Positions 26,539 to 34,945 of a DNA stretch of 36,620 nucleotides are shown here, piece by piece. Both the position numbers and the translations under genes were made by a program. The stretch spans positions 1 through 36,620 of the forward strand of contig NZIN01000028.1 of NCBI GenBank assembly GCA_002689905.1, given 5' to 3'. The DNA is from Rickettsiales bacterium. Its GTDB lineage: Bacteria; Pseudomonadota; Alphaproteobacteria; TMED109. Positions within the stretch are counted from its first letter, which is position 1. The number at the start of each line of letters is the position of its first letter. The notes below the pieces were generated by a model that searched no databases, was not told the origin of the DNA, and was given only the letters and a program-made list of their open reading frames with translations.

Positions 26539-27371
26539 TAGTGTGTGGAATAGGCTATGGTTACTTAACACATTTTACATTCCAAAGGTTATGTAAGCTG
26601 GGAGCAATGGGGATAGGGATAACCTCTCAAAAAAAATATAAAAATCAAATAAATAATATAATGATGTTGAATAGAAATGAAATTAAAGATTCTATCTTGT
26701 TGTCAACTCACTTATTAATAACGGCACCACCACAAAAAATAGGATGTCATGTTCTCAAAGGTTTTGATAAAAATATAGCTCGTTCAAGTATTCGATCAGT
26801 AATTTATATATCTTCTACCGGTGTTTATGGAAATCATAATGGTTCTTGGGTAACTGAAAATTCTGATCTAAGGGCAAAAAACTATTATGATAAAATTAGA
26901 ATAAAGTCAGAAAATCAGTGGAGGAGTTTTTGTAAAAAAAATAATATCACTTTAAATATAATAAGAATCGCAGGTTTTTATGGTCCAGGACGTATAAAAA
27001 TTAATTCGAAGAAAAAAATAATTATATTAGAAAAAGAAGGACATTTTTTTTCTAGAGTCCACATATTAGACGCGGCGAGAGTAATTTCTAAGATCATATT
27101 AGAAAGTAGTTCTTCTGATATATGGAATTTATCAGATGATAATCCAACAAGTAGAAAGGATTTTCTATTACATATAATGAAAATTAAAAATATAAATAAA
27201 TTTAAAGTTGTTTCTTATACTGATTTTGAAGACAATTTACCAGAAAGATCTAAAAAATTTTGGACCAATAACAAAAAAGTATCAAATAAAAAAATAAAAG
27301 AATACTTTGACTATAAATTTATTTTTCCTAGCTTTAAAAATGGTTTATTAAATCTCAAAGAATATCTTTGA
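26535..27371 (+). CDS. SDR / NAD-dependent epimerase-like protein
   Basis: A 278-residue Rossmann protein. A GIGYGYL nucleotide loop lies at the N-terminus (usual GxGYxG type), followed by a YISSTGVYGNHNGSWVTEN segment and IRIAGFYGPGR, both typical of the YeeZ-like SDR group. The YDKIRIKSEN stretch is a modified YxxxK site. The biochemical role is unknown. It starts within the queG stop and overlaps the convergent alpha/beta hydrolase by 17 bases. Confidence 0.8.
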   Translation: MIVCGIGYGYLTHFTFQRLCKLGAMGIGITSQKKYKNQINNIMMLNRNEIKDSILLSTHLLITAPPQKIGCHVLKGFDKNIARSSIRSVIYISSTGVYGNHNGSWVTENSDLRAKNYYDKIRIKSENQWRSFCKKNNITLNIIRIAGFYGPGRIKINSKKKIIILEKEGHFFSRVHILDAARVISKIILESSSSDIWNLSDDNPTSRKDFLLHIMKIKNINKFKVVSYTDFEDNLPERSKKFWTNNKKVSNKKIKEYFDYKFIFPSFKNGLLNLKEYL

Positions 27372-28131
27372 TCATAGTGTTTAAGTGTATTTCTAACAGC
27401 TCTAAATCTTTTACGCTAGACATTCTATGATCACTATTTTTAACTATAGTTAACTTTGCATTCTTTGCATCTAATTTTTCTAATATTTTTAACTGAGTGC
27501 TTAAGCTTACTGCATCATCACGACTTCCATATAACAAACTTATAATAGAGTTAGTGTTGATTTTTTTATCTAATATAAAAAATTTTTTTGTGTCTTCTAT
27601 AAACTTATTCGTGAAAATAAAATTTTCTTCAGAGTAATCACTACCTAATGAGATGTATTTATTTTTTTTATATTCTTTTTTTTCTTTTCTAGATAAATCT
27701 TTAATTATATTTTTTGTAAAGTCGGGAGCAGCTCCTATACCTATTACTCCCTTAATTTTTTTATTAGTTTTTTTAGATATTGATAAACCAATCCATCCAC
27801 CCAATGAAGAACCAACTATAATTGTAGGGTAATTAAGTTTATGTTTAATAAAATATTTTGCTTCTTCTATCCATGAGCTTAATAGTTGATCTTTAATTAC
27901 GCCTTCTGAAAGTCCATGACCAGAATAGTCAAACTTTAAATATTCAAAGCCTATTTTTTTACTTAAGTTTTCAAGGTAAGTGGCTTTATTGCCTTGCATA
28001 TCAGAATTATAGCCTGCAAGAAATATTACAGATACTTTTGGTCCATTGTGTTTTCTTTTACGAGCATAGTAATAAACTTTTAATCCATTAATTTGAACAA
28101 TTTTATAGCTTTTTTTTATCTGATTGTTCAT
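27355..28131 (-). CDS. Alpha/beta hydrolase
   Basis: A 258-residue alpha/beta-hydrolase-fold protein. The nucleophile elbow is VGSSLGGWIGL (Ser in GSSLGG). The SGHGLS segment and the C-terminal DHRMS motif (catalytic His) are present, as is GSRDDAVSL for the catalytic Asp. The closest general types are serine aminopeptidase-like or short acyl hydrolases; the substrate is unknown. It is divergent from the glycosyltransferase pair by 19 bases and overlaps the SDR at its 3' end. Confidence 0.85.
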   Translation of the reverse strand: MNNQIKKSYKIVQINGLKVYYYARKRKHNGPKVSVIFLAGYNSDMQGNKATYLENLSKKIGFEYLKFDYSGHGLSEGVIKDQLLSSWIEEAKYFIKHKLNYPTIIVGSSLGGWIGLSISKKTNKKIKGVIGIGAAPDFTKNIIKDLSRKEKKEYKKNKYISLGSDYSEENFIFTNKFIEDTKKFFILDKKINTNSIISLLYGSRDDAVSLSTQLKILEKLDAKNAKLTIVKNSDHRMSSVKDLELLEIHLNTMIKDIL

Positions 28132-28150
28132 ATTAGTAGTTGGATTTTAA

Positions 28151-29317
28151 ATGATTAAATTAAATAAAAAAAATACTAAACAAATTTCAGTATTGCAAGT
28201 ACTACCTCATTTAAATTCAGGAGGTCTCGTATCAGGAGCTGTAGAAGTATCAAAAGCATTGTCTAGGAGCAATATCAAAAATATAGTAGTTTCTTCTGGA
28301 GGTTATAGAGAAAATGAAGTAATAAGAGAGAATGGTATCATAGAAAAATTACCTGTGCATAGTAAGAATGTCTTCAGAATTTTTAATAATAAAAAAAAGC
28401 TTATAGAGCTTATAAAAAAATATGATATAAATATTATCCACGCCAGGTCAAGAGCTCCGGCTTGGTCAGCATATTGGGCAGCTAGAGAGTTAAAAATTCC
28501 TTTTGTCACAACATTTCATGGTACATATGGGATAGAGAGTTTAATAAAAAAAAAATATAATTGTGTGATGCTTAAAAGTAATGCAGTTATAGCTATATCA
28601 AAATTTATTGAAAAGCATATAAAAGATAAATACAAATTTAAAGGAAAAATTCATACTATTTCTAGAGGCGTGAATACCGAAATTTTCTCTCCTGAAAAAG
28701 TGTCCTCTGCTAGATTAATTAATGCAGCAAAAAAAATTAAAACAGAAGGTAATGATAAAATTATATTATTACCAGGACGATTAACTGATTGGAAAGGTCA
28801 TCGCTTAGCAATTAAAGCAGTAGCAAAGCTGAGCTTTAACGACTTTAAGTTAGTAATAATTGGAGATAGTCAGGGTAGAACAAGATATAAAAATTCGTTA
28901 ATAGAACTGAGCTCAAGTCTAAATTTGCACAATAGAGTTATTTTTTTAGAACATACCAGGGACCTGCCGGCCTACATGATGCTTTCAGACTTAGTGCTTT
29001 CCTGCTCTATAAAACCAGAAGCATTTGGTAGGACTACATTAGAAGCTCAGGCTATGGGCAGACCTTTAGTAGCTTTTAATCATGGAGGGTCTATTGAATT
29101 AATTAAAAATAATGAAAATGGTATTTTATCTGAGGTAGCAAATATAGAGAAATTAGCTATTAATATTGAAAAAGGATTAAATTTAAGTATTAGAGAAAGG
29201 AAAAAATTAGCTAAAAAGAGTATAGTTAATGTACAAGAGAAATACCGAACTGAATTTATGTGTAAAAAAACTATTAATGTATATAAAAATATATTAAATA
29301 CTTTTGCTAGTTCGTGA
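28151..29317 (+). CDS. Glycosyltransferase family 4 protein
   Basis: A 388-residue GT-B enzyme. The N-terminal acceptor domain has QVLPHLNSGGLVSGAVE, and the C-terminal donor domain has ILLPGRLTDWKGH and the EAFGRTTLEAQAMG (Ex7E) nucleotide-sugar motif. These are hallmarks of GT4. A role in LPS or other envelope glycan synthesis is likely from the following GT9 gene, which overlaps it by 4 bases. Confidence 0.9.
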   Translation: MIKLNKKNTKQISVLQVLPHLNSGGLVSGAVEVSKALSRSNIKNIVVSSGGYRENEVIRENGIIEKLPVHSKNVFRIFNNKKKLIELIKKYDINIIHARSRAPAWSAYWAARELKIPFVTTFHGTYGIESLIKKKYNCVMLKSNAVIAISKFIEKHIKDKYKFKGKIHTISRGVNTEIFSPEKVSSARLINAAKKIKTEGNDKIILLPGRLTDWKGHRLAIKAVAKLSFNDFKLVIIGDSQGRTRYKNSLIELSSSLNLHNRVIFLEHTRDLPAYMMLSDLVLSCSIKPEAFGRTTLEAQAMGRPLVAFNHGGSIELIKNNENGILSEVANIEKLAINIEKGLNLSIRERKKLAKKSIVNVQEKYRTEFMCKKTINVYKNILNTFASS

Positions 29318-30255
29318 AAAAAATACTAATAATTAAACATGGAGCTCTGGGGGATGTTATTCTTTCTATGTATGCAATATTTTCAATTTCACAATATTTT
29401 AAGGGTTACCACATTTCAATTTTAACGGAATCTAAATATGAAGATATATTTAATAAATTACCTTTTATTAAAGATATAAGAATAGATAATCGAAAAAAAA
29501 TTTATTCATTTATTCATTATTTGGGATTAATTAATTGGTTTTATAAAGAGAGTTTTGAATGGGTCTTTGATTTACAAACTTCTAAAAGAACTAAACTTTA
29601 TTTTTTAATTTTTACGTTGTTTAGAAAATGTAATTGGAACGGTATATCTAAAAATTGTTCTCACCCACATTTAAACCTTGAAAGAAAGTATCTTCACACT
29701 GTAGAAAGGCAAAAGCAACAATTAAAATGTGCGGGTTTACATGAATCCAGGAAACCTGATTGGAATTTATTTAAAAAGGTAAATAAAAAATTTAAATACT
29801 CTAAACCTTATGTAATTTTAGTTCCAGGAGGTTCTAAACATAGAGAAAACAAAAGGTGGTGTTACGATAATTTTTTACTAATCGTTTCCCACTTAAGAAA
29901 AAAAAATATTCAAGTGCTTTTTATTGGAGGTAGTGATGAAAAAAAAATTTTAAAAAATTACAAGAAAAAAAAAGGAGTAATAAACTTAATAGGAAAAACC
30001 AATTTTACTGATCTAGCATATTTATCTGATAAAGCGAGCATGATTATAGGAAATGATACAGGGCCTATGCATATTTTGGTAGCATGTAGCAATAAAAAAA
30101 CAAAAAAAATAATTTTATTTGGAGAAGCATCAGACCCAAATCTTTGTGCGCCAATAGGAGAAAATGTTAAAATTATAAGAAAGAAAAATATAAACGATAT
30201 CAAACCGAAATTAATAATAGATTTAATAAATGAAAATAACTATAGTAAACTTTAA
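29314..30255 (+). CDS. Glycosyltransferase family 9 (heptosyltransferase-like)
   Basis: A 313-residue GT-B enzyme. The N-terminal KHGALGDVILSMYAI is the family start (usual RxGALGDxxL), and GNDTGPMHILVACS near residue 246 is the donor-binding motif. Members transfer ADP-heptose onto the LPS core, but other sugars are possible. The start is GTG at 29314 within the end of the GT4 gene, so translation is coupled. It ends 48 bases before the infC start proposed here. Confidence 0.88.
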   Translation: MKKILIIKHGALGDVILSMYAIFSISQYFKGYHISILTESKYEDIFNKLPFIKDIRIDNRKKIYSFIHYLGLINWFYKESFEWVFDLQTSKRTKLYFLIFTLFRKCNWNGISKNCSHPHLNLERKYLHTVERQKQQLKCAGLHESRKPDWNLFKKVNKKFKYSKPYVILVPGGSKHRENKRWCYDNFLLIVSHLRKKNIQVLFIGGSDEKKILKNYKKKKGVINLIGKTNFTDLAYLSDKASMIIGNDTGPMHILVACSNKKTKKIILFGEASDPNLCAPIGENVKIIRKKNINDIKPKLIIDLINENNYSKL

Positions 30256-30290
30256 TTATTTTAGTTATAAATTGTATATTAATAAGTCTA

Positions 30291-30306
30291 AGGAGGTAAT
30301 GTTATA
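30291..30306 (+). promoter_or_regulatory. Strong Shine-Dalgarno and ATA start of infC
   Basis: AGGAGG at 30291-30296 is a near-perfect anti-16S match, one of the strongest in the window. Seven bases later comes ATA (30304-30306), the first codon of the family-conserved IARE..GPRVN frame. An out-of-frame ATG at 30299 overlaps the site but reads only ATG TTA TAG. Confidence 0.7.
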
Positions 30307-30864
30307 GCAAGAGAGAATCATGCGTCAAACGCGGGTCCACGCGTGAATAAAGAAATTTTTATTGATCCAGTAAGGTTAATTGATAACAAAGGCAAAATGT
30401 TAGGTGTGGTAAAACTTAATAAGGCTCTAGAAATCGCTGAGAGTGCAGGACTAGACTTAGTAGAGGTGTCTCCTAATGCAAAACCACCAGTTTGTAAAAT
30501 ATTAGATCATGGAAAGTACAAATTCGAAGCTCAAAAAAAAGCAGCTAAAGCTAGAAAAAAACAAAAAGTTATTGATATTAAAGAAGTAAAGTTTAGACCT
30601 AATATAGATACTAATGATTTTAATATTAAAACCAAAAATGTTATAAAGTTCTTATCTGCGGGAGATAAAGTAAAAATTACACTAAGATACAGAGGAAGAG
30701 AGATGGCTCACAGAGACTTAGGTATTAATATTTTAAAAAAAATAAAAGATGAAACCTTATCATATGCTAAAGTGGAGTTAGAACCAAAGTTAGAAGGAAG
30801 ACAAGCCGTCATGATATTAGCCCCGGAAGATAAAAGTAATAAAGAAAAAAATATTGGTAAATAA
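30304..30864 (+). CDS. infC: Translation initiation factor IF-3
   Basis: A protein of about 186 residues if it starts at ATA 30304. It keeps the 30S subunit free and proofreads start codons. The N-domain includes GPRVNKEIFIDPVRLID, and SAGLDLVEVSPNAKPPVCKILDHGKYK-like text follows as in all IF-3; the C-domain has VKEVKFRPNIDTNDF and KITLRYRGREMAH. The reading frame continues upstream of the GTG at 30343 with family-conserved residues (IAREN..., GPR). No ATG, GTG or TTG lies there in frame, and the GTG lacks a ribosome-binding site. The best start is ATA after AGGAGG, matching the known use of rare ATT/ATA-type starts by infC and IF3 autoregulation. It is first in an infC-rpmI-rplT-pheS-pheT operon. 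Confidence 0.93.
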   Translation: MARENHASNAGPRVNKEIFIDPVRLIDNKGKMLGVVKLNKALEIAESAGLDLVEVSPNAKPPVCKILDHGKYKFEAQKKAAKARKKQKVIDIKEVKFRPNIDTNDFNIKTKNVIKFLSAGDKVKITLRYRGREMAHRDLGINILKKIKDETLSYAKVELEPKLEGRQAVMILAPEDKSNKEKNIGK

Positions 30865-30867
30865 AAC

Positions 30868-30895
30868 TTGATTTGCTTTATATTTTTAATATAGT
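30868..30895 (+). promoter_or_regulatory. Candidate internal promoter before rpmI
   Basis: TTGATT (30868-30873) and TATAGT (30890-30895) are spaced by 16 bases in the 50-base infC-rpmI gap. Transcripts would have a very short leader before the rpmI ATG at 30915. It could be a chance match in AT-rich DNA. Confidence 0.33.
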
Positions 30896-30914
30896 GTTCA
30901 TTTACGGGAATATT

Positions 30915-31112
30915 ATGCCAAAGATTAAAAATAAGAGTGGAGCAAAGAAAAGATTTTCTTTTACTAGTACAGGTAAGGTGAAAGTAGGTCAAGCCGGAAA
31001 AAGACATGGCATGATAAAAAGAACCAATAAATTTGTGAGAAACGCTAGAGGCACTACTATTCTAGCTAAGGCTGATGAAAAGATAATTAAGAGAAACTTT
31101 TTAAGAAGTTAA
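30915..31112 (+). CDS. rpmI: 50S ribosomal protein L35
   Basis: A 65-residue basic protein of normal L35 length. It starts MPKIKNKSGAKKRF and contains GKRHGMIKR, both family-diagnostic. ATG 30915 is chosen because it gives the conserved MPK(I/M)K N-terminus; an upstream in-frame start would add residues not seen in L35. It lies between infC and rplT. Confidence 0.97.
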   Translation: MPKIKNKSGAKKRFSFTSTGKVKVGQAGKRHGMIKRTNKFVRNARGTTILAKADEKIIKRNFLRS

Positions 31113-31123
31113 ATAGGTGAGAA

Positions 31124-31471
31124 ATGGCAAGAGTTAAAAGGGGTGTTACTAAACATGCCAGGCATAAAAAGGTTCTAGCTGCAGCTAAGGGCGCACGCGG
31201 TAGGCAAAAAAATACTTTTAGAGCTGCTATACAAAGAGTTGAAAAAAATAGACAGTATGCCTATAGAGATAGAAGAAACAAAAAAAGAGATTTCAGAAAA
31301 CTTTGGATTTTGAGAATAAATGCTTCCTGTAGATCACATAATATAAGATATTCTGAGTTTATGCATTTACTTCAAAAAAATAATATAGAGATGGATAGAA
31401 AGGTTTTAGCACACATTGCCTTTCATGAACCAAACACATTTAAATCAATTGTGAACCAAGTTAGAAAATAG
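31124..31471 (+). CDS. rplT: 50S ribosomal protein L20
   Basis: A 115-residue rRNA-binding protein essential for early large-subunit assembly. It starts MARVKRGVTKHARHKKVL and contains YAYRDRRNKKRDFRKLWI, both typical. AGGTGAG (31114-31120) is a clear Shine-Dalgarno site 4 bases before the ATG. The family length is about 117-120, so it is only slightly short. It is followed by pheS in the conserved operon. Confidence 0.97.
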   Translation: MARVKRGVTKHARHKKVLAAAKGARGRQKNTFRAAIQRVEKNRQYAYRDRRNKKRDFRKLWILRINASCRSHNIRYSEFMHLLQKNNIEMDRKVLAHIAFHEPNTFKSIVNQVRK

Positions 31472-31483
31472 TTATCTGGGCTC

Positions 31484-31496
31484 GGAGAGTACTATA
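31484..31496 (+). promoter_or_regulatory. Shine-Dalgarno and proposed ATA start of pheS
   Basis: GGAGAG at 31484-31489 is followed, six bases after GGAG, by ATA at 31494-31496 in the pheS frame. Between the rplT stop and TTG 31626 this frame contains no ATG, GTG or TTG. CTG at 31476 is the only other plausible start and lacks a Shine-Dalgarno site. Confidence 0.5.
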
Positions 31497-32570
31497 ACAG
31501 ATATAATAAAAAAAGCTAAGGAACTTAGCCTTAAAATTGATAGAAACCTCAAAAATGTAAAAAATTTACAAGAACTAGAACTTATCAAGGTTAACTATAC
31601 TGGTAAGAAAGGTGTTTTTACATCTTTGTTAAGGTCCTTAAGCTCACTTGATAATCAAAAAAAAGCTATTGCAGGTAAATCATTAAATTTATTTAAATCA
31701 GATATTGAACATAAAATTAATAGTAAGAAAGAGGATTTAAAAAAATTAAAATTAAATGAAAGCCTTATAAAAGATAAAATAGATATTACACTGCCCGCGA
31801 GACCCATTAGGCAAGGAGGTATTCATCCTATATCAAAAACAATTGATGAGATAGTAAGTATTATGGGGTCTTTAGGCTTTAATGTAGAAGAGGGCCCTCA
31901 TATTGAGGATGATTATTACAACTTTACAGCACTTAATATTCCTGAGGAACATCCAGCTAGACAAGAACATGACACGTTTTATTTAAATGGTAAGCATAAG
32001 AAAAAGTTACTCAGAACTCATACCTCTCCTGTTCAGATTAGAACTATGAAAGAAAAAGTTCCACCAATTAAAATTATAGTACCAGGTAGTACTTATAGGT
32101 GTGATGATGATGCTACTCATTCACCAATGTTTCATCAAATAGAGGGATTAGTAGTTGATGAGAATATATCAATGGCTAACTTAAAATGGGTTATAAAAAA
32201 ATTATTATCTTCTTTTTTCAATGTAAAAAGTCTTCCTATGAGGTTTAGGCCGTCTTATTTTCCTTTTACCGAACCTTCAGCAGAAGTAGATATTGGATGT
32301 TCTATAGATAATGGAAAATTAGTAATTGGTGAAGGTAAGGATTGGTTAGAAGTACTTGGCTGTGGTATAATCAATCCACATGTTTTTGAAAATTGTACAA
32401 TAGACACAAAAAAGTATAGCGGTTTTGCTTTTGGTTTGGGAGTAGAAAGATTCGCAATGCTAAAATATGGTATTACAGATTTAAGAATGTTTTATGAGAA
32501 TGATCATAGATGGTTAAAATACCATAGCTTTATACCTAAAGGTTTTCCTAATATTCTAAAAGGTTTATAA
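31494..32570 (+). CDS. pheS: Phenylalanyl-tRNA synthetase alpha subunit
   Basis: A protein of about 358 residues if it starts at ATA 31494, the usual PheS length. It charges tRNA-Phe as part of an alpha2-beta2 complex. The N-terminal coiled-coil has the conserved YTGKKG (family: YLGKKG), which lies upstream of the first TTG in frame and so must be translated. The catalytic core has GFNVEEGPHIEDDYYNF, HTSPVQIR, TYRCDDDATHSPMFHQIEG and GFAFGLGVERFAMLKYG (class II motif 3). The exact start is unsettled between ATA 31494, supported by a Shine-Dalgarno site, and CTG 31476. It shares TAATG with pheT. Confidence 0.93.
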   Translation: MTDIIKKAKELSLKIDRNLKNVKNLQELELIKVNYTGKKGVFTSLLRSLSSLDNQKKAIAGKSLNLFKSDIEHKINSKKEDLKKLKLNESLIKDKIDITLPARPIRQGGIHPISKTIDEIVSIMGSLGFNVEEGPHIEDDYYNFTALNIPEEHPARQEHDTFYLNGKHKKKLLRTHTSPVQIRTMKEKVPPIKIIVPGSTYRCDDDATHSPMFHQIEGLVVDENISMANLKWVIKKLLSSFFNVKSLPMRFRPSYFPFTEPSAEVDIGCSIDNGKLVIGEGKDWLEVLGCGIINPHVFENCTIDTKKYSGFAFGLGVERFAMLKYGITDLRMFYENDHRWLKYHSFIPKGFPNILKGL

Positions 32571-34945
32571 TGAAGTTTTCTCTTTCATGGTTGAATGAAC
32601 ATATTAAAATAAAAAAAATACCAGAACAAATTTCTGAGGCACTTACAGGTTTAGGTCTAGAAGTTGAAAGAATAGAAAGCCTAAATCAAAATTTTGAAGA
32701 TTTTTATGTTTGTGAGATTATCAAATCTTACAAGCATCCTAATGCTGATCGATTAAAAATATGTGAGATTTCAGATGGTTTAAAAAAGTTTAAAGTAGTT
32801 TGTGGAGCAACTAATGCAGTTACTGGTTTGAAAACAATATTTGCTCCTAACGGTACATATATTCCAGGGACAAATTTTAAGCTAGAAAAAAAAAATATTA
32901 GAGGAGTAGAAGGTGATGGAATGCTTTGTTCTGAAAAAGAACTTGGTTTACCAGAAAAAATTGATGGGATTATAGAGCTTGGAAAAAAATATAAAATTGG
33001 GGAGAATTTTAGAAAGTATATTGAAGACGAAATTATTTTTAATATAGGGTTAACTCCAAATAGAGGAGATTGTTCTTCTGTAAGAGGTATAGCTAGAGAT
33101 TTGTCAGCAAAGTTTAATTTAAAATTAATAGACCGTAAAATAAATAATAAAAAAGGTTCTTTCAAAAGTAGAATCAGCTGGGATTTGAAGAAACTAGAAA
33201 ATAAAAATGATTGTCCCTTAATTTATGGAAGACACTTTATAATTAATAAAAACTTAGAAAGCCCATACTGGTTAAAAATGAAGTTGAAGTCTATAGGTCT
33301 AAAACCAATTTCTAGCTTAGTTGATATTACAAATTTTGTTTTATACGATATAGGAAGACCCTTACATGTTTTTGATGTAAGAAAATTAGAAGGAGATTTG
33401 AGAGTAGTTTGTTTATCAGATGAAGAAAAATTTATTGGGTTAGATAAAAAAGAATATCAATTGAAAAAAGGAGATATTGTAATAAAAGATAGCAAGAAAA
33501 CTGTAAGTCTTGCTGGTATAATGGGAGGTTATAATAGTTGTGTTGATGAAAATACAGATGAAGTCTTTTTAGAGGTAGCCTATTTTTGCTCAAAAAAAAT
33601 TGCTCAAACTGGAAGTAGACTTGGAATAGTATCAGATGCTAGGTATAGGTTTGAAAGAGGTATAGATTATAATGGGTTAATTGAAGGTTTAGAATATAGC
33701 ACAAAGCTAATTTTAGATATTTGTGGAGGAACGTTTAGCACATATACCTTATCAGGAAAAACAACCTTTCCACAAAATAGAATAACATATAATTTTGGAC
33801 TTTTTAATAAGTTGGTTGGGTATAGTCTTAACTCTAGAAAGCAAGTAGATTTGTTGAAGAGTTTGAAGTTTGATATAACTCAAAAGGATAAAAATAATAT
33901 TTATGTCAAACCACCATCATGGAGAAATGATATAAGGCTTGGCAATGATATTGTAGAAGAAATATTAAGATTAGACGGTTATTATAATATTCCTGAAAAA
34001 CAAATTGGAAACCAAATAAACTTCACTAAGAACATATTTTCTAATATCAAAGATGTCCAATTTCAAGTTAGAGAATCTTTAGCTCGATTAGGTTTATATG
34101 AAGTTATAACCTTTTCATTCATATCAGAAAAAAAAGTAATTCCAGTTAGTGCTATTAATCAAGAACTAAAATTAGAAAATCCTATATCTAGTGAATTAGG
34201 GATTATGAGAAACTCATTATTTCCAAACCTCCTAGATATAGCTTCAAGAAATTTTTCTCGAGGAATAGAATCTACGGAAATATTTGAAGTAGGTTTCACC
34301 TATGATGGGGTTGAGCCTTCAAACCAAAATTCAAGCTTCGCTTTACTACTTTCTGGTAGCACATCAAAAAAGACTTGGCATAATCCTAGAAGAAATTATG
34401 ACTTTTTTGATATGAAATCAATTATAAATGCTTTATTTGAAGAGTTATTAATTGTAGGTATTGAATATAAAAGAAGCAAAAATGACTGGTTCCATCCTGG
34501 TATTTCTACAGATCTTTTTTATAAAGGAAAACTAATATTAAGTTTTGGCGAGATTCATCCAAATTTAAAGAGTTTATTTAAAATAAAACAATCTCCCATT
34601 ATTTGTGAAGGTAATCTAGAAAATATTAAGCTTATAAAACCTTCTAAAAAACCTATAGTATTATCACCTTTCTTACCATTAAAGAAAGACTTTGCTTTTA
34701 TATTGAATTTTGAGGACAATGTACAAAAAGTTATTGATGCAATAAAGGAAGTAGATGAAAATATAGGAGAAATAACAATATTTGATGTTTACAAGAATAA
34801 TCAAAACAACAATGTGTCAATTGGAGTTGAAGTAGAGCTTATTCAAAAAGATAAAGTTTTAGACTCACAGGAAATAAGCTTTATAATGAGTAAAATTATC
34901 GATTTTGTTGAAAAAAAAGCTGGATCTAAACTCAGAATTAATTGA
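32570..34945 (+). CDS. pheT: Phenylalanyl-tRNA synthetase beta subunit
   Basis: A 791-residue large subunit. Domains in order: the MKFSLSWLNEHIK N-terminus; a tRNA-binding OB domain (about 40-150, with KHPNADRLKICEI and FAPNGTYIPG); the B3/B4 editing domain (about 215-390, with ISSLVDITNFVLYD and GRPLHVFD); the B5 domain (about 400-480, with PPSWRNDIRLGNDIVEEI); a class II-like core; and the C-terminal FDX-ACB anticodon-binding domain (about 695-790, with PLKKDFAFI and FDVYK). Length is typical. The ATG overlaps the pheS stop, and the gene overlaps the convergent small membrane-protein gene by 8 bases. Confidence 0.97.
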   Translation: MKFSLSWLNEHIKIKKIPEQISEALTGLGLEVERIESLNQNFEDFYVCEIIKSYKHPNADRLKICEISDGLKKFKVVCGATNAVTGLKTIFAPNGTYIPGTNFKLEKKNIRGVEGDGMLCSEKELGLPEKIDGIIELGKKYKIGENFRKYIEDEIIFNIGLTPNRGDCSSVRGIARDLSAKFNLKLIDRKINNKKGSFKSRISWDLKKLENKNDCPLIYGRHFIINKNLESPYWLKMKLKSIGLKPISSLVDITNFVLYDIGRPLHVFDVRKLEGDLRVVCLSDEEKFIGLDKKEYQLKKGDIVIKDSKKTVSLAGIMGGYNSCVDENTDEVFLEVAYFCSKKIAQTGSRLGIVSDARYRFERGIDYNGLIEGLEYSTKLILDICGGTFSTYTLSGKTTFPQNRITYNFGLFNKLVGYSLNSRKQVDLLKSLKFDITQKDKNNIYVKPPSWRNDIRLGNDIVEEILRLDGYYNIPEKQIGNQINFTKNIFSNIKDVQFQVRESLARLGLYEVITFSFISEKKVIPVSAINQELKLENPISSELGIMRNSLFPNLLDIASRNFSRGIESTEIFEVGFTYDGVEPSNQNSSFALLLSGSTSKKTWHNPRRNYDFFDMKSIINALFEELLIVGIEYKRSKNDWFHPGISTDLFYKGKLILSFGEIHPNLKSLFKIKQSPIICEGNLENIKLIKPSKKPIVLSPFLPLKKDFAFILNFEDNVQKVIDAIKEVDENIGEITIFDVYKNNQNNNVSIGVEVELIQKDKVLDSQEISFIMSKIIDFVEKKAGSKLRIN

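Noticed and set aside
30343..30345. GTG as the infC start codon
   Set aside because: Conserved IF-3 residues lie upstream in frame and no Shine-Dalgarno site precedes this GTG; ATA 30304 fits better.
30873..30914. An upstream extension of L35 by 14 codons
   Set aside because: L35 proteins begin MPK(I/M)K; the extension matches nothing in the family and is probably promoter/leader sequence.
31626..31628. TTG as the pheS start codon
   Set aside because: It would remove about 44 conserved N-terminal residues, including the YTGKKG segment, and has no good ribosome-binding site.
32728..33165. A 145-codon minus-strand frame inside pheT
   Set aside because: It is a mirror of the conserved tRNA-binding domain coding region, without independent evidence.
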